Source of the DNA: Catellatospora citrea
GTDB taxonomy: Bacteria > Actinomycetota > Actinomycetes > Mycobacteriales > Micromonosporaceae
Direction of reading: 5' to 3'
DNA length: 64,000 nucleotides
Assembly: GCF_003610235.1 (NCBI RefSeq)
Contig: NZ_RAPR01000001.1
Coordinates: 7,068,001 to 7,132,000, forward strand
In this document: positions 1 to 9,700 of the stretch, piece by piece
Numbering within the stretch: the stretch's first letter is position 1
How the letters are laid out: each line of letters starts with the position of its first letter
Program-made: the position numbers and the translations under genes
The notes under the pieces: generated by a model
What the model was told of the DNA's origin: nothing
The model's database searches: none
Seen by the model: only the letters and a program-made list of their open reading frames with translations

Positions 1-155
1 GTGATCACGAGATCCGGATCTTCGGCGGCCACGGCGTCGAGCAGCGCGGCCGCGTCACCGACCGCGGCCACCACGGTGAACTCGAAGCGTTGCAGGACTC
101 CGGCGAGGCCTTCGCGCAGCAGCACGCCGTCCTCGGCCAGCACGACCCTGGTCAC
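1..155 (-). CDS. Response regulator receiver domain, partial (cut by window start)
   Basis: Only the first 51 codons lie in the window. The reverse strand reads VTRVVLAEDGVLLREGL and then ends at PDLVI, which is the start of a CheY-like receiver domain with the acidic ED pair that binds magnesium. The phosphoacceptor Asp would lie just outside. The GTG start at 155 overlaps the TGA of the upstream histidine kinase by 4 bases (GTGA), the usual arrangement of a translationally coupled sensor/regulator pair. A NarL/LuxR-type output domain is expected from the partner kinase, but that is inference. Confidence 0.85.
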   Translation of the reverse strand, partial: MTRVVLAEDGVLLREGLAGVLQRFEFTVVAAVGDAAALLDAVAAEDPDLVI

Positions 156-1483
156 GGCAGGCACGGCAGCTCCACGCGGACGAGCGTAGGCCCTCCGGCC
201 GGGCTGGACAGCAGCAGTCGCCCGCCCACCGCCGCGACCCGGTCGGCGAGCCCGGTCAGGCCCGTGCCACGAGCCGGGTCGGCGCCACCGCGGCCCTCGT
301 CGCGGACCTCGACGACCAGCGTGTCGCCCTGGCGTGCGAGCCGGACCGCCGCCGACGCGGGCCCGGCGTGCTTGGCGACGTTGCCCAACGCCTCCGAGGC
401 GGCGAAGTACGCGGTGTTCTCCACCCGCGACGGGTAGCGGTCGGCGACCCCGGGTTCGACGGTCACCGCGACGGCGAGCGGGCTGCGGGCGGCCAGGTCG
501 CGCAGCGCGGCGGGCAGGCCGAGGTCGGCCAGCGTCTGCGGGCTGATGCCGTGCACGAGGTCGCGTAGCAGCACCATCAGGTCCTTGGCCTCGGCGTGCG
601 CGCGGTCGAGGGCCGCCGCGGCGGGGCTGTCGTCGGGCAGATCGAGCCGGGCGACGCCCAGTTGCAGGGTCATGCTGGTGAGCCGGTGCTGCGCGCCGTC
701 GTGCAGGTCGCGCTCGATGCGGCGGCGTTCGGCGTCGAACGCGTCGACGAGCCGGGTCCGCGACCGGGCCACCTCCCTCAGTTCGGCCTGGCCGCCGCCG
801 CCGAGCAGCGCCCGCGCGGTGGCGGCGTGACCGGCCGCGAGCAGCCCGGTCAGGTAGGCCAGCGGTGGCAACAGGGCCAGGCCCAACAGTACGTACGGGA
901 ACGCCTGCGCCGGGGTGGTGAGCTGCCACGGACCGAGGGTGATCGCATCGGCGACCCCGGCGAGGTCCTTGCCGTCCTTGACCACCAGCAGCGGGCTGAT
1001 GATCAGGATCCCGACGAAGAACACGGCGAACGCCAGCGTGGCGTATGCGAGCGGCGCGACCGTCGCCAGCAGCACGAGGAACAGCAGCTCACGCCACGCG
1101 GCGGGCGCGGCGTAGCGGTCGGCGAGCCAGGACGCCACGGTGCCGTTGCGGGGCCCGTGGTCGACGGGGCGTGAGTCGACGATGCCCAGGCGGCGGCGTT
1201 CCAACGCGGCGAACGGGGCCGCCAGCAGTGTGCCGAACATGGCGAGCCCGACTATCGCGAGCCCGGACACCAGCACCAGCGGTGCGGTGCGTAACCCGCC
1301 CTCGGCGAGCTGCACGAGCATGCCGGCCCACGGCAGCGTGATCGGCGACAGCAGCAGCGCGGCGACCCCGATGACGGGCAGCGCGGTCAGTACGGACAGC
1401 AGAGCGCGCCAGGGCCACTCCGAGAGCAGGTAGCGCGGTGAGGCGATTGCGGCGAGGACGTGACGTGGCTGCTCAGAGGGCAT
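152..1483 (-). CDS. Two-component sensor histidine kinase, NarL/HisKA_3 type
   Basis: A 443-residue membrane kinase. The first 220 residues hold several hydrophobic stretches (about 28-50, 65-92, 133-168 and 193-220) that form a membrane sensor region with no recognised ligand domain. The dimerisation box has ERDLHDGAQHRL, with phospho-accepting His at about residue 261. It is followed by a C-terminal HATPase domain with an N box (ALGNVAKHAG) and a G-rich lid (DEGRGGADPARGTGLTGLADR). It should phosphorylate the regulator whose start overlaps its stop by 4 bases. The signal is unknown. Length and order match actinobacterial NarL-type kinases. Confidence 0.93.
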   Translation of the reverse strand: MPSEQPRHVLAAIASPRYLLSEWPWRALLSVLTALPVIGVAALLLSPITLPWAGMLVQLAEGGLRTAPLVLVSGLAIVGLAMFGTLLAAPFAALERRRLGIVDSRPVDHGPRNGTVASWLADRYAAPAAWRELLFLVLLATVAPLAYATLAFAVFFVGILIISPLLVVKDGKDLAGVADAITLGPWQLTTPAQAFPYVLLGLALLPPLAYLTGLLAAGHAATARALLGGGGQAELREVARSRTRLVDAFDAERRRIERDLHDGAQHRLTSMTLQLGVARLDLPDDSPAAAALDRAHAEAKDLMVLLRDLVHGISPQTLADLGLPAALRDLAARSPLAVAVTVEPGVADRYPSRVENTAYFAASEALGNVAKHAGPASAAVRLARQGDTLVVEVRDEGRGGADPARGTGLTGLADRVAAVGGRLLLSSPAGGPTLVRVELPCLP

Positions 1484-1579
1484 GTGGACACGCTAGCCAG
1501 CGCGGGCGGCCCGGCCCAGCCGCCCAGGGGGCGGATCCGGGGTAGTGCCAGCCATACCCGGGGCGCCCGCCGGGACACG

Positions 1580-2200
1580 TCACAGCAGGCCGCGGGACAT
1601 CGCGGTGGTCACCGCGGCGGTGCGGTCGGACACGTCGAGTTTGGCGAACGCGCGCAGCAGGTGCGTCTTCACCGTGGCCTCGCTGATGTGCAGCCGGCGG
1701 CCGATGTCGGCGTTGGTGCTGCCCTGCGCGACGAGCCCGAGAACCTCGACCTCGCGCGCCGACAGCTGCTGCTGCGCGGGGCCGCCGCGGACCTGCCGGA
1801 TCAGCCGTCCGGCGACCGACGGCGCGAGCACCGTCTCGCCGCGGCTGGCCGCGCGCACCGCGGCGGTCAGCTCGGCCCGGGTGGCGTCCTTGAGCAGGTA
1901 GCCGGCCGCGCCGGCCTCCACCGCGCGCAGGATGTCCGCGTCGGTGTCGTAGGTGGTGAGCACGACCACGTGCGTGTCACGCAGCTCGGCCAGGATCTGC
2001 CCGGTCGCCGTGGCTCCGTCGCCGCCGGGCATCCGCAGGTCCATGAGGACGACGGCGGGCCGCAGCGACCGGGCCATGACGACCGCCTCGGCTCCGGAGC
2101 CGGCCTCCCCGACCACGTCGATGTCGGGTTCGGCGTTGAGCATGCCGCGCAGGCCGTCACGCACGACCGGGTGGTCGTCGACCAGCAGTACGGTGATCAT
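1580..2200 (-). CDS. Two-component response regulator, NarL/LuxR type
   Basis: A 206-residue regulator that begins MITVLLVDDHPVVRDGL. The acidic pair is at 8-9, the phospho-Asp at about 54 (VLMDLRMPG), and the conserved Thr and Lys of the receiver are in LTTYD and YLLKDA. The C-terminal LuxR helix-turn-helix spans about 140-200 (LSAREVEVLGLVAQGSTNADIGRRL). The ATG overlaps the TGA of the upstream kinase (ATGA). It is the last gene of a four-gene unit: ABC ATPase, ABC-2 permease, kinase, regulator. It probably controls that exporter, which is inferred from context. Confidence 0.94.
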   Translation of the reverse strand: MITVLLVDDHPVVRDGLRGMLNAEPDIDVVGEAGSGAEAVVMARSLRPAVVLMDLRMPGGDGATATGQILAELRDTHVVVLTTYDTDADILRAVEAGAAGYLLKDATRAELTAAVRAASRGETVLAPSVAGRLIRQVRGGPAQQQLSAREVEVLGLVAQGSTNADIGRRLHISEATVKTHLLRAFAKLDVSDRTAAVTTAMSRGLL

Positions 2201-3405
2201 GCGGGCAGCTCCAGGGTGAGGGTGGTGCCCAGGCCGGGCGCGGAGTGGACGGTCAGCTTCCCGGCGACCTGTTCGGCACGGGCGAGCATGCCACGCAGGC
2301 CGTAGCCGTCGGCGACGGTGGCCGGATCGAAGCCGGCGCCGTCGTCGGAGACGGTGAGGGTGACCGTGTCGGCGGCGCCGATCAGGTCCACGGTGACCGT
2401 GGTCGCGCCGGCGTGCTTGCGGATGTTGGCCAGCGACTCCTGCAGCGCGCGTATCAGCACCACCTCGACGGCTGTCGGCAACGCGGGCGGCAGGTTCTCG
2501 ACGGTGCAGCTGGTGGCCGCGCCGGTGTCGTCGGCCAGGCGGGCGACCTGCCGGGCGACCACGTCGGCCAGCTTCGCGGTGCGCAGCTCGGCCGGGGTCA
2601 GCACGGTGACCATCGCGCGCGCTTCGGCGAGGTTGTCGCGGGCGGTGCGGACGGCCAGGGCCAGGTGCCGGTCGGCGGCGACCCGGTCGGTGTCCAGTTC
2701 GGACTCGGCCGCTTGCAGCAGCGTGACGATGCTGGTGAAGCCCTGGGCCAGGGTGTCGTGGATGTCGGCGGCCAGCCGGGCCCGTTCCGCGGCGACACCG
2801 GCCTCGTGCGACAGCGCCGAAACCTCGGCCCGGGTGGCCTCCAGGTCCTGGATGAGCTGGCCGCGTTCGGCGTTCTGGCGGGTGACGCGGTCGATGGTGG
2901 TGCCGATCAGCATGGAGAACGTCAGGCCCAGCACGCTGATCGCGACACCGGTGCGCGTGGCCGCCAGGTCGACCCCGCGCAGTAGGTTGATCGGCAGCGG
3001 GGCCAGGTTCAGCACCGCCACGGCCAGCAGCGCGGGCCGCTGCGACAGGCACAGGAACACCATCGGGCACAGCGCGAACAGGGTGAACGTGCTCATGTCG
3101 TCGGCCGCCACCGCCACCACGAACAGCACGATGAGGAAGGCGACGTACCAGCGGCCGCCGACCGTCTCGTGGTCGTGATCGTCGTCGACGGGTGCGGTGC
3201 GCCGCCCGACGGCCCAGCTCAACACCATGATCACGATGCAGGTCAGGGCGACGGCCCGTGGTGCCGCGTCGATCTCGGTGTGCCGGGCCACCGACACGGC
3301 CACCACGGCCAGGCAGGTGACCAGGTACATGTCCCAGCGCCACAGCCAGCGCCGCGTCCGCGGGCACGGCCCGGCGGTCGGGGGGACCACCGGGCCGGGC
3401 CGCAC
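2197..3405 (-). CDS. Two-component sensor histidine kinase, HisKA_3 type
   Basis: The likely start is the GTG at 3405, just after the permease stop, giving 402 residues. A GTG at 3390, or a TTG overlapping the permease stop, are alternatives; no strong ribosome site decides. Membrane segments lie at about 27-43, 51-66, 87-122 and 125-170. The H box LAADIHDTLAQGF places the phospho-His near residue 216. The ATPase region shows an N box (ESLANIRKHAG) and DDGAGFD followed by GYGLRGMLARA. It ends in ATGA overlap with its regulator. With the ABC genes upstream it resembles exporter-linked sensing modules. Confidence 0.9.
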   Translation of the reverse strand: MRPGPVVPPTAGPCPRTRRWLWRWDMYLVTCLAVVAVSVARHTEIDAAPRAVALTCIVIMVLSWAVGRRTAPVDDDHDHETVGGRWYVAFLIVLFVVAVAADDMSTFTLFALCPMVFLCLSQRPALLAVAVLNLAPLPINLLRGVDLAATRTGVAISVLGLTFSMLIGTTIDRVTRQNAERGQLIQDLEATRAEVSALSHEAGVAAERARLAADIHDTLAQGFTSIVTLLQAAESELDTDRVAADRHLALAVRTARDNLAEARAMVTVLTPAELRTAKLADVVARQVARLADDTGAATSCTVENLPPALPTAVEVVLIRALQESLANIRKHAGATTVTVDLIGAADTVTLTVSDDGAGFDPATVADGYGLRGMLARAEQVAGKLTVHSAPGLGTTLTLELPA

Positions 3406-3410
3406 GGAGC

Positions 3411-4232
3411 TCAACTGGTGCGCCGATCGGTCCACCGGAACGTGGCCAGGCACAGCACCAGCCCGAGCAGGCACCACGCCGCCAGCACCAGCGCCGTCCT
3501 GCCGTGCTCCCACTGTCCCGCCACCTCCTGTGCCGCCAGCGCGTCGGGCAGGAACACCGATCGGAAGCCCTGCCCCATCCACTTCACCGGGAAGACCGAC
3601 GATACTGCCGTCATCGCCGCCGGCAGCGCGGCGATGTTGACGAAGATGCCGGAGGAGAACTGCAGCGCCAGCACGGGCAGGTTCATCACCGCCGGGGCGC
3701 TGCGGGCCGAGCGGGCCAGCGAGCTGGCGGCGATGCCGAGCAGGGTGCAGGCGATGACCGACAGGGCCAGCAGCCACCCGAACGTCAGCCAGCGCCCCGC
3801 GTCGGTCGGCAGCCGCAGGCCGAACAGCAGCACCCCCACCGCGAGCATCAGCGCGATCTCGGCGAGCGTCGTCACGGCCACCAGCACGATCTTGCCGATG
3901 AGGTATGCCCCGGCGGTCGCCGGCGTCGCCCGCAGCCGCTTGAGGGTGCCGTCGTCGCGGTCGCCGCTGATGCCGATGCCGATGCTGATGAACGCCGTCG
4001 ACACGATCCCGTACGCGATCATCCCGGCCGCGAAGACCTGGCTCGCGTGCACCTGCGCATAGCCTTCCAGCGGCTCGTCGAAGATGAACCCGAGCATGAT
4101 CAGGATGCAGGAGGGCAGGGCGAAGGTGAACACCACCGCGTCCCGCTCGCGGAAGAACTGCTTGACCTCGACGGCGCCGCGGGACAGGCCGGTGCGCAGG
4201 GTCGAGGGCAGGGGCGCGGTCATGGTGGTCAC
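3411..4232 (-). CDS. ABC-2 type transporter permease
   Basis: A 273-residue polytopic membrane protein with about six hydrophobic segments. It contains the typical ABC-2 region GDRDDGTLKRLRATPATAGAYLIGKI near residues 88-115, which resembles DrrB-type drug or lipid exporter permeases. Its start overlaps the ATPase stop by 4 bases, so the two should be made together. The substrate is unknown; a drug, antimicrobial peptide or lipid are the usual choices for this family. A second ATG three codons on (MTAPLPST) is an alternative start. Confidence 0.93.
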   Translation of the reverse strand: MTTMTAPLPSTLRTGLSRGAVEVKQFFRERDAVVFTFALPSCILIMLGFIFDEPLEGYAQVHASQVFAAGMIAYGIVSTAFISIGIGISGDRDDGTLKRLRATPATAGAYLIGKIVLVAVTTLAEIALMLAVGVLLFGLRLPTDAGRWLTFGWLLALSVIACTLLGIAASSLARSARSAPAVMNLPVLALQFSSGIFVNIAALPAAMTAVSSVFPVKWMGQGFRSVFLPDALAAQEVAGQWEHGRTALVLAAWCLLGLVLCLATFRWTDRRTS

Positions 4233-5065
4233 CGGGCTTCTCCGATCAGGTCGAGGTAGACGTCTTCGAGGCTGCGGCGCTGCACCCGCAGGTCGGTCAG
4301 CTGCGGGTCGTTGCGGGCGGTGAGCCCGGCCAGCAGGGCGGTCGGGTCGGCGACGGACACCTGATGCGTGCCGTCGGCGTCGCGCCAGCTCACCGTCGAC
4401 TCCTCGGTGCGGCCGCCGATCGTGGCCGGCGTGCCCTCGGCGACGATCCGGCCGCCGGCCAGCACCACGAGCCGCCCGGCCAGCGCCTCCACCTCATCGA
4501 GGTAGTGGCTGGTGAGCACGATGGTGGTGCCCTCGGCGGCGAGGCTGCGGATCAGCGACCAGAACTGCCGGCGCGCCTGCGGGTCGAAACCGGTCGTCGG
4601 CTCGTCGAGGAACAGCAGCTCGGGATCGCCGACGATGCCCAGCGCCACGTCGACCCGGCGGCGCTGGCCGCCCGACAGCGTGCGCAGTTTGGCGTCGGCC
4701 TTGTCCGACAGGCCGCACAGGTCGATGACGGCGTCGGGGTCCCGGGGCGCCGGGTAGAAGCCCGCCACATGCCGGACCACTTCCCGTACGGTCAGCCCTG
4801 CGCTGTCGTTCGCCTGCTGCAGCACGACCCCGATCCGGGCGCGCCAGCCCCGGCCTGCCGTGGCCGGGTCCTCGCCGAGCACGCGCACGTCGCCGCCGTC
4901 ACGGGGGCGGTATCCCTCCAGGATCTCGACGGTGGTGCTCTTGCCGGCGCCGTTGGGGCCCAGCAGCCCGAACACCTCGCCGCGGGCGACGGTGAGGTCG
5001 ATGCCGTCGACGGCCTGGCGCCGCCCGTACCGTTTGCGGAGTCCGTGGACTTCGATGACTGCCAT
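4229..5065 (-). CDS. ABC transporter ATP-binding protein (ABC-2 exporter)
   Basis: A 278-residue ATPase starting at MAVIEVHGLRKRYGRR. A longer frame upstream lacks ABC features, so this ATG was chosen. Walker A is GPNGAGKST at about 37-45, the signature is LSGGQRRRVDVAL, Walker B is LLFLDEPTTGFD and the H-loop is LTSHY. A DrrA-like C-terminal tail follows. It powers the permease encoded next, whose start it overlaps. The downstream kinase and regulator pair suggests induction by the exported compound, which is inference. Confidence 0.95.
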   Translation of the reverse strand: MAVIEVHGLRKRYGRRQAVDGIDLTVARGEVFGLLGPNGAGKSTTVEILEGYRPRDGGDVRVLGEDPATAGRGWRARIGVVLQQANDSAGLTVREVVRHVAGFYPAPRDPDAVIDLCGLSDKADAKLRTLSGGQRRRVDVALGIVGDPELLFLDEPTTGFDPQARRQFWSLIRSLAAEGTTIVLTSHYLDEVEALAGRLVVLAGGRIVAEGTPATIGGRTEESTVSWRDADGTHQVSVADPTALLAGLTARNDPQLTDLRVQRRSLEDVYLDLIGEAR

Positions 5066-5206
5066 GCCTCGATCGTCGCGTTCGGAGCACCACCCCCGGG
5101 ACGACCACGCGATGGAATCCGGCTGTCCACCGGTCGACGGACACGGCGGCCGGAGCGGGGTGAACCTCCAGCTCACCCCGCAGGCAGCGAGCCATCGGCC
5201 GCTGGA

Positions 5207-6610
5207 CTATCCGATGGGGAGGTACCCGTCAAGGGTGATGGCGTCCGCGATGCGGATAAGGTCTTCGAACCGCAGCGGCACCAGCCGCATGTCGTGCTCG
5301 ATGATCAACATCCGGGTGTCGTCGAGGAACACCCGCAGCGCCGGGCGCTCGTCGGTGCCGGTGCGCTGTGCGGGCAGCCAGCCGACGTTGAGCTGCGGTG
5401 CTCCGACGGCGTGCTCGGCCTGCTGCAGCCCGACGCACAGGGTGTCGAAGGTGTACGCCGGGTCGGTGGCCGGTGCCTCGGCTGCCCGCACACAGATCCG
5501 GTCGGGCCGCATCGACCAGACCTGGTATCCGGCCGGCGCGAGACCCAGTCGCAGGCGTGAGGTGACCGGTTGCGCGGCCGGACGCAGGCCCTCGGCGAAC
5601 GCCCGCGCCTGTGCCACGGTGAGCAGACTGTTGCTGGTCAGCTGCAACCAGCGGCCGTCGCGCTGCCACCACAGGTCGAGCTGCAGCCCGCCGTCCCAGG
5701 CGGTGCCGCGCATCACCAAAGCCTGCGTGCCCCCGATCGTCGTCGTTTCCGTGGCCTGCGCCATGCCGGGGCGTGCGGCAGTCACGCGAAGATCCATGCT
5801 GTTCCACAGCCGTGTCGGGCTGGCGAAGGTGAGCACCGGCGCGGAGTCCGTCACCGCAACCGTGCTGGGCATCCCGGCCAGCGGGCCCGGCAGGACGGTC
5901 GGCTCGTAAGGAAACGTCAATGGTGGGGCCGTGAACGGAGCCAACGACAGCACGCTGGGCGACGGCGTGACGACCGGCGGCGGGGTGTGCGGGAGCAGGA
6001 ACGGCACCAGTAGCGCGAGCACGATTAGCACCAGCGCGGCGGCGCCCGCGGCGATCCCGCGGTGGCGTCGCTGCGCGGCTCTCCGCTGCACCGCGGCCAC
6101 CGGCACCGACGGCGGCACCTGCGCCGCGCCGGACACCGGGACGGCCAGCCGGGAGCGCAGCTGCGTCAGTCCGCGGTGCGCGTGCACCCGTACGGTGGCC
6201 GGTGACCGGCCCGTCAGCTCGGCGATCTGCCGGTCGTCGAGGTCCTCGAAGAACCGCAGCACCAGCACGGTGCGCTGGCTGCGGGGCAGCGTCGCCAGCA
6301 GCTGCCACAGCGCGGTTCGTTCCGCGTGCCGCTGTGCGAAGTCGGTGCCGCAGGCCGTGTCGGGCGGCTGCTCGATCGCGGCCTCGCGGCTGGAGCGCCG
6401 CCGCCACCAGGTCGAGTTGGCCCAGACGAGCCCGCGACGCAGGTAGAGGTCCGGGTCGCCGTCGGCGATGCGCCGCCACCGGGGGTACGCCTTGGCGAGG
6501 ACCTCCTGCACCAGATCCTCGGCCAGGTGCCGGTCGCCGCACAGCACGTGCGCGAAGCGCACCAGGTGCCCGGACCGGGTCTGGACGTAATCCTCGAAGT
6601 CGGTGGGCAC
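5207..6610 (-). CDS. SigE/SigM-like ECF sigma factor fused to a membrane-anchored outer domain
   Basis: The GTG at 6610 was chosen because AGGAG stands a few bases upstream, giving 467 residues. Residues about 8-75 are sigma region 2 (FAHVLCGDRHLAEDLVQEVLAKAY) and 105-155 are region 4 (LRFFEDLDDRQIAELTGRSPATVRVHAHRGL). After a basic linker there is one transmembrane helix at about 184-206 (GAAALVLIVLALLVPFLL), a Pro-rich stalk and some 240 residues of unrecognised outer domain. Typical SigE-family factors end after region 4 at about 170-180 residues. The extension may act as a built-in anti-sigma or sensor that keeps the factor at the membrane. This is inference. Confidence 0.88.
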   Translation of the reverse strand: MPTDFEDYVQTRSGHLVRFAHVLCGDRHLAEDLVQEVLAKAYPRWRRIADGDPDLYLRRGLVWANSTWWRRRSSREAAIEQPPDTACGTDFAQRHAERTALWQLLATLPRSQRTVLVLRFFEDLDDRQIAELTGRSPATVRVHAHRGLTQLRSRLAVPVSGAAQVPPSVPVAAVQRRAAQRRHRGIAAGAAALVLIVLALLVPFLLPHTPPPVVTPSPSVLSLAPFTAPPLTFPYEPTVLPGPLAGMPSTVAVTDSAPVLTFASPTRLWNSMDLRVTAARPGMAQATETTTIGGTQALVMRGTAWDGGLQLDLWWQRDGRWLQLTSNSLLTVAQARAFAEGLRPAAQPVTSRLRLGLAPAGYQVWSMRPDRICVRAAEAPATDPAYTFDTLCVGLQQAEHAVGAPQLNVGWLPAQRTGTDERPALRVFLDDTRMLIIEHDMRLVPLRFEDLIRIADAITLDGYLPIG

Positions 6611-6798
6611 GGCTCTCCTCGGCTGGCTTCGGCTGCTGTGCAATACGACTACGCGAGACCCGCCGGACGTTTACCCGATCAGCCGGGGTGGCGCGATAGG
6701 GCGAGTCACATCTGCGCCACGGGTGATGTATCCCGTGCGGCCTGCGCCGTTGCGACGATCTTCGGGCGTTCATCCCCCGCACGAACGGAGTCCGCCTC

Positions 6799-9700
6799 GT
6801 GGTCGCACTTCCCTCACCGAGACGCCGCGCCCCCGCGCACGCCCTGCTGGCGATAACGCTGGCACTGGGCGCGATCTCGGCCGTCTCTCCCGGCAGCGCC
6901 ATCGCCGCCGTGCCCGCCGCGAAAGCCCCGGTCAAGCCCGGCGGTTCGCACACCGTCACGCTGATCACCGGCGACCGGGTCACCGTGACCGCGCTGGCCG
7001 ACGGGCGCACCACCACCAGCGTCCGCAGCCCGCAGGGCGCGACGGTCGGCGCGCACGTGCTGACCTTCGGCACGGACACCTTTGTGTACCCCGATGCGGT
7101 CACCCCGTACGTCGCCGCGGGCATGCTCGACGAGCGCCTGTTCAACGTCACCGACCTGATCGCCGACGGCTACGACGACGCCCGCCGCCCGCGGCTGCCG
7201 CTGATCGTGCAGTACGCCGACGGCACGGCCGCCCGCCGCGCGCCGCTGCCCGGCTCGGTGCAGGTACGCGGTCTGGACAGCGTGCACGGCGCGGCCGTCG
7301 AGCAGCAGCGCGGCGACGCCGACCGGTTCTGGGCGGCGCTGACCGCCCCGAGCGCGGCCAAGCGCGCCGACGACCGGCCCGTGCTCGCCGGCGGGGTCAC
7401 CAAGGTGTGGCTGGACGGCAAGGTCCGCGCCGCGCTGGCCGACACGACCGCGCAGATCGGCGCGCCCCAGGTCTGGGCGAACGGCAACACCGGCGCAGGT
7501 GTCGCGGTCGCGGTGCTCGACACCGGCGTCGACGTCACCCACCCGGATCTGGCCGGGCAGATCGCGCAGACGGCCAGCTTCGTGCCGGGGCAGGAGGTCA
7601 CCGACCGGCACGGGCACGGCACGCACGTCGCGTCGACGATCGCGGGCACCGGCGCCGCGTCGGACGGCCGCGAGCGCGGCGTCGCCCCGGGCGTACGCCT
7701 GCACGTCGGCAAGGTCCTCAACGACCTGGGCGAGGGCCAGGACTCCTGGATCATCGCCGGGATGGAGTGGGCCGCCCGCCAGCAGGGGGCCAAGGTCGTC
7801 AGCATGAGCCTCGGCGGCGCGCCCACCGACGGCACCGACCCGCTCAGCAGCGCCGTGAACGAACTCAGCGCGCAGACCGGCGCACTGTTCACCATCGCGG
7901 CCGGCAACTCCGGCCCCGACATGCAGACCGTCGGCGCGCCCGGCGCGGCCGACGCCGCGCTCACCGTCGGCGCGGTCGACAGCCTCGACCGGATCGCGTT
8001 CTTCTCCAGCCGCGGCCCGCGCCGCGGCGACAACGGCCTCAAGCCCGACATCACCGCCCCCGGCGTGGACGTGCTCGCGGCCCGCTCGCAGCAGTCGAGC
8101 GAGGGCGAGGGCATGTACACGACGATGAGCGGCACGTCGATGGCGACGCCGCACGTCGCGGGCGTGGCGGCGCTGCTGGCGGCGGCGCACCCGGACTGGT
8201 CGGGGCAGCGGCTCAAGGACGTGCTGATGAGCACGAGCCGCACGAGCGAGCGCATCGACCCGTACGTCGACGGCATCGGCCGGGTCGACGCCGTCGCGGC
8301 CACCGGGGCGACCGTGTTCGCCACCGGCACCGACTTCACCGACCTGTCCTGGCCGTACCAGCCGGGGCAGCGGGTCGACCGGGAGGTCGTCTACACCAAC
8401 ACCGGTGACGCGCCGGTGGACCTGGCGCTGGCCGTGCGCGCGCCCACCGCGCCGGCAGGACTGTTCACCCTCGACGCGGACCGGGTCACCGTGCCCGCGC
8501 ACGGCACCGCCAAGGCGACCGTCCACCTTGCCCTGGACCGCGCGCAGGACGACACCTACGCCCACGTCGCGGTCGACGCCACCGGCCCCGCCGGGCTGCG
8601 GCTGCGTACCCTGGTCGGCCTGAACAAGGAAGGCGAGCGCGCCGACCTGACCTTCCAGACCCGCGACCGCGCCGGGCGCGGCCTGGCCGGGCTGATCCTG
8701 CTCAAGGACATCACCCGCAACACCGCGCCGCGGCTGTACGCCGTGGACGGCACCGGCCGCCTCACCGCGAGCCTGCAACCGGGCACCTACAGCGCGATCA
8801 TGCAGGCGGAGCTGCCCGGCGTCACCGGGCCGCACTCGCTGGGCCTGGGTCTGCTGATCGCGCCGGAGATCGTGCTGACCGGTGACCGCACCGTCGTGCT
8901 CGACGCCCGGGAGCTGCGGCAGGTCGCCGCAGAGGTGAAGACGCCGACCGCGCGGGCCGACGTGCGCGTCGACTACGGCCGCACCAACGGCGACCTGGCG
9001 CCGTTCTTCGACAACTACACGGTGCACAGCCGCTTCCACAGCGTCTGGGCCACCCCCACCGGCCGTGCCGTCAAGCAGGGCCAGTTCAGCCTCGGGTTCC
9101 GCTGGAGCCTGATCGAGCCGCCGCTGACCATCAGCGGGCACGGGCAGCGCTACGACGACCTGCTCATGCAGACCGCCTCACGCAGCCTGCCGGACGGCCG
9201 TGAGCAGCTCGACCTCGCCTTCGCGGGCCGGGGCACCGCCGCCGAGCTGCGGCAGGCCCGGGTCCGCGGCAAGATCGCCGTGGTACGGCACGAGGCCGGT
9301 GGCGACGTCGTCGCGCAGGCCGACGCGGCGGCCGCCGCCGGGGCGCGGATGCTGCTGCTCGTCAACGACGGCGCCGGTCGCCTGGACGCCTGGTACGAGC
9401 TGGAGAACCCGAACCCGGCGCTGCCGGTCGCCTCCCTCGGCCGGGACCAGGGCGAGCAGCTGATCGCCCAGCTCGCCAAGGGCGGGCAGCGGCACACCGT
9501 CGAGTCGCACCCGCTGCCGTCCTACGTGTACGACCTGGTCCACCGCTACCGCGGCGCGGTGCCGAAGGACGTGACCTACCGGCCCGGCCAGCGTGACCTG
9601 GCCCGCGTCGACGTCGCCTACCGCAGCCCGGTGCCCGGCACCGGGTCGGGGCTGCGCTACGACATCTCCCCGGACCAGCCGTGGGCGGCGCTGAGCGGCG

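Noticed and set aside
1..5065. The two adjacent kinase/regulator sets considered as one duplicated operon
   Set aside because: The kinases differ in length, membrane layout and motif context, and only one set has ABC genes, so a recent duplication is not supported.
6814..9141. A 775-codon minus-strand frame inside the subtilase gene
   Set aside because: Antisense to the catalytic domain; the Val/Gly/Arg/His-rich composition is typical of shadow frames.
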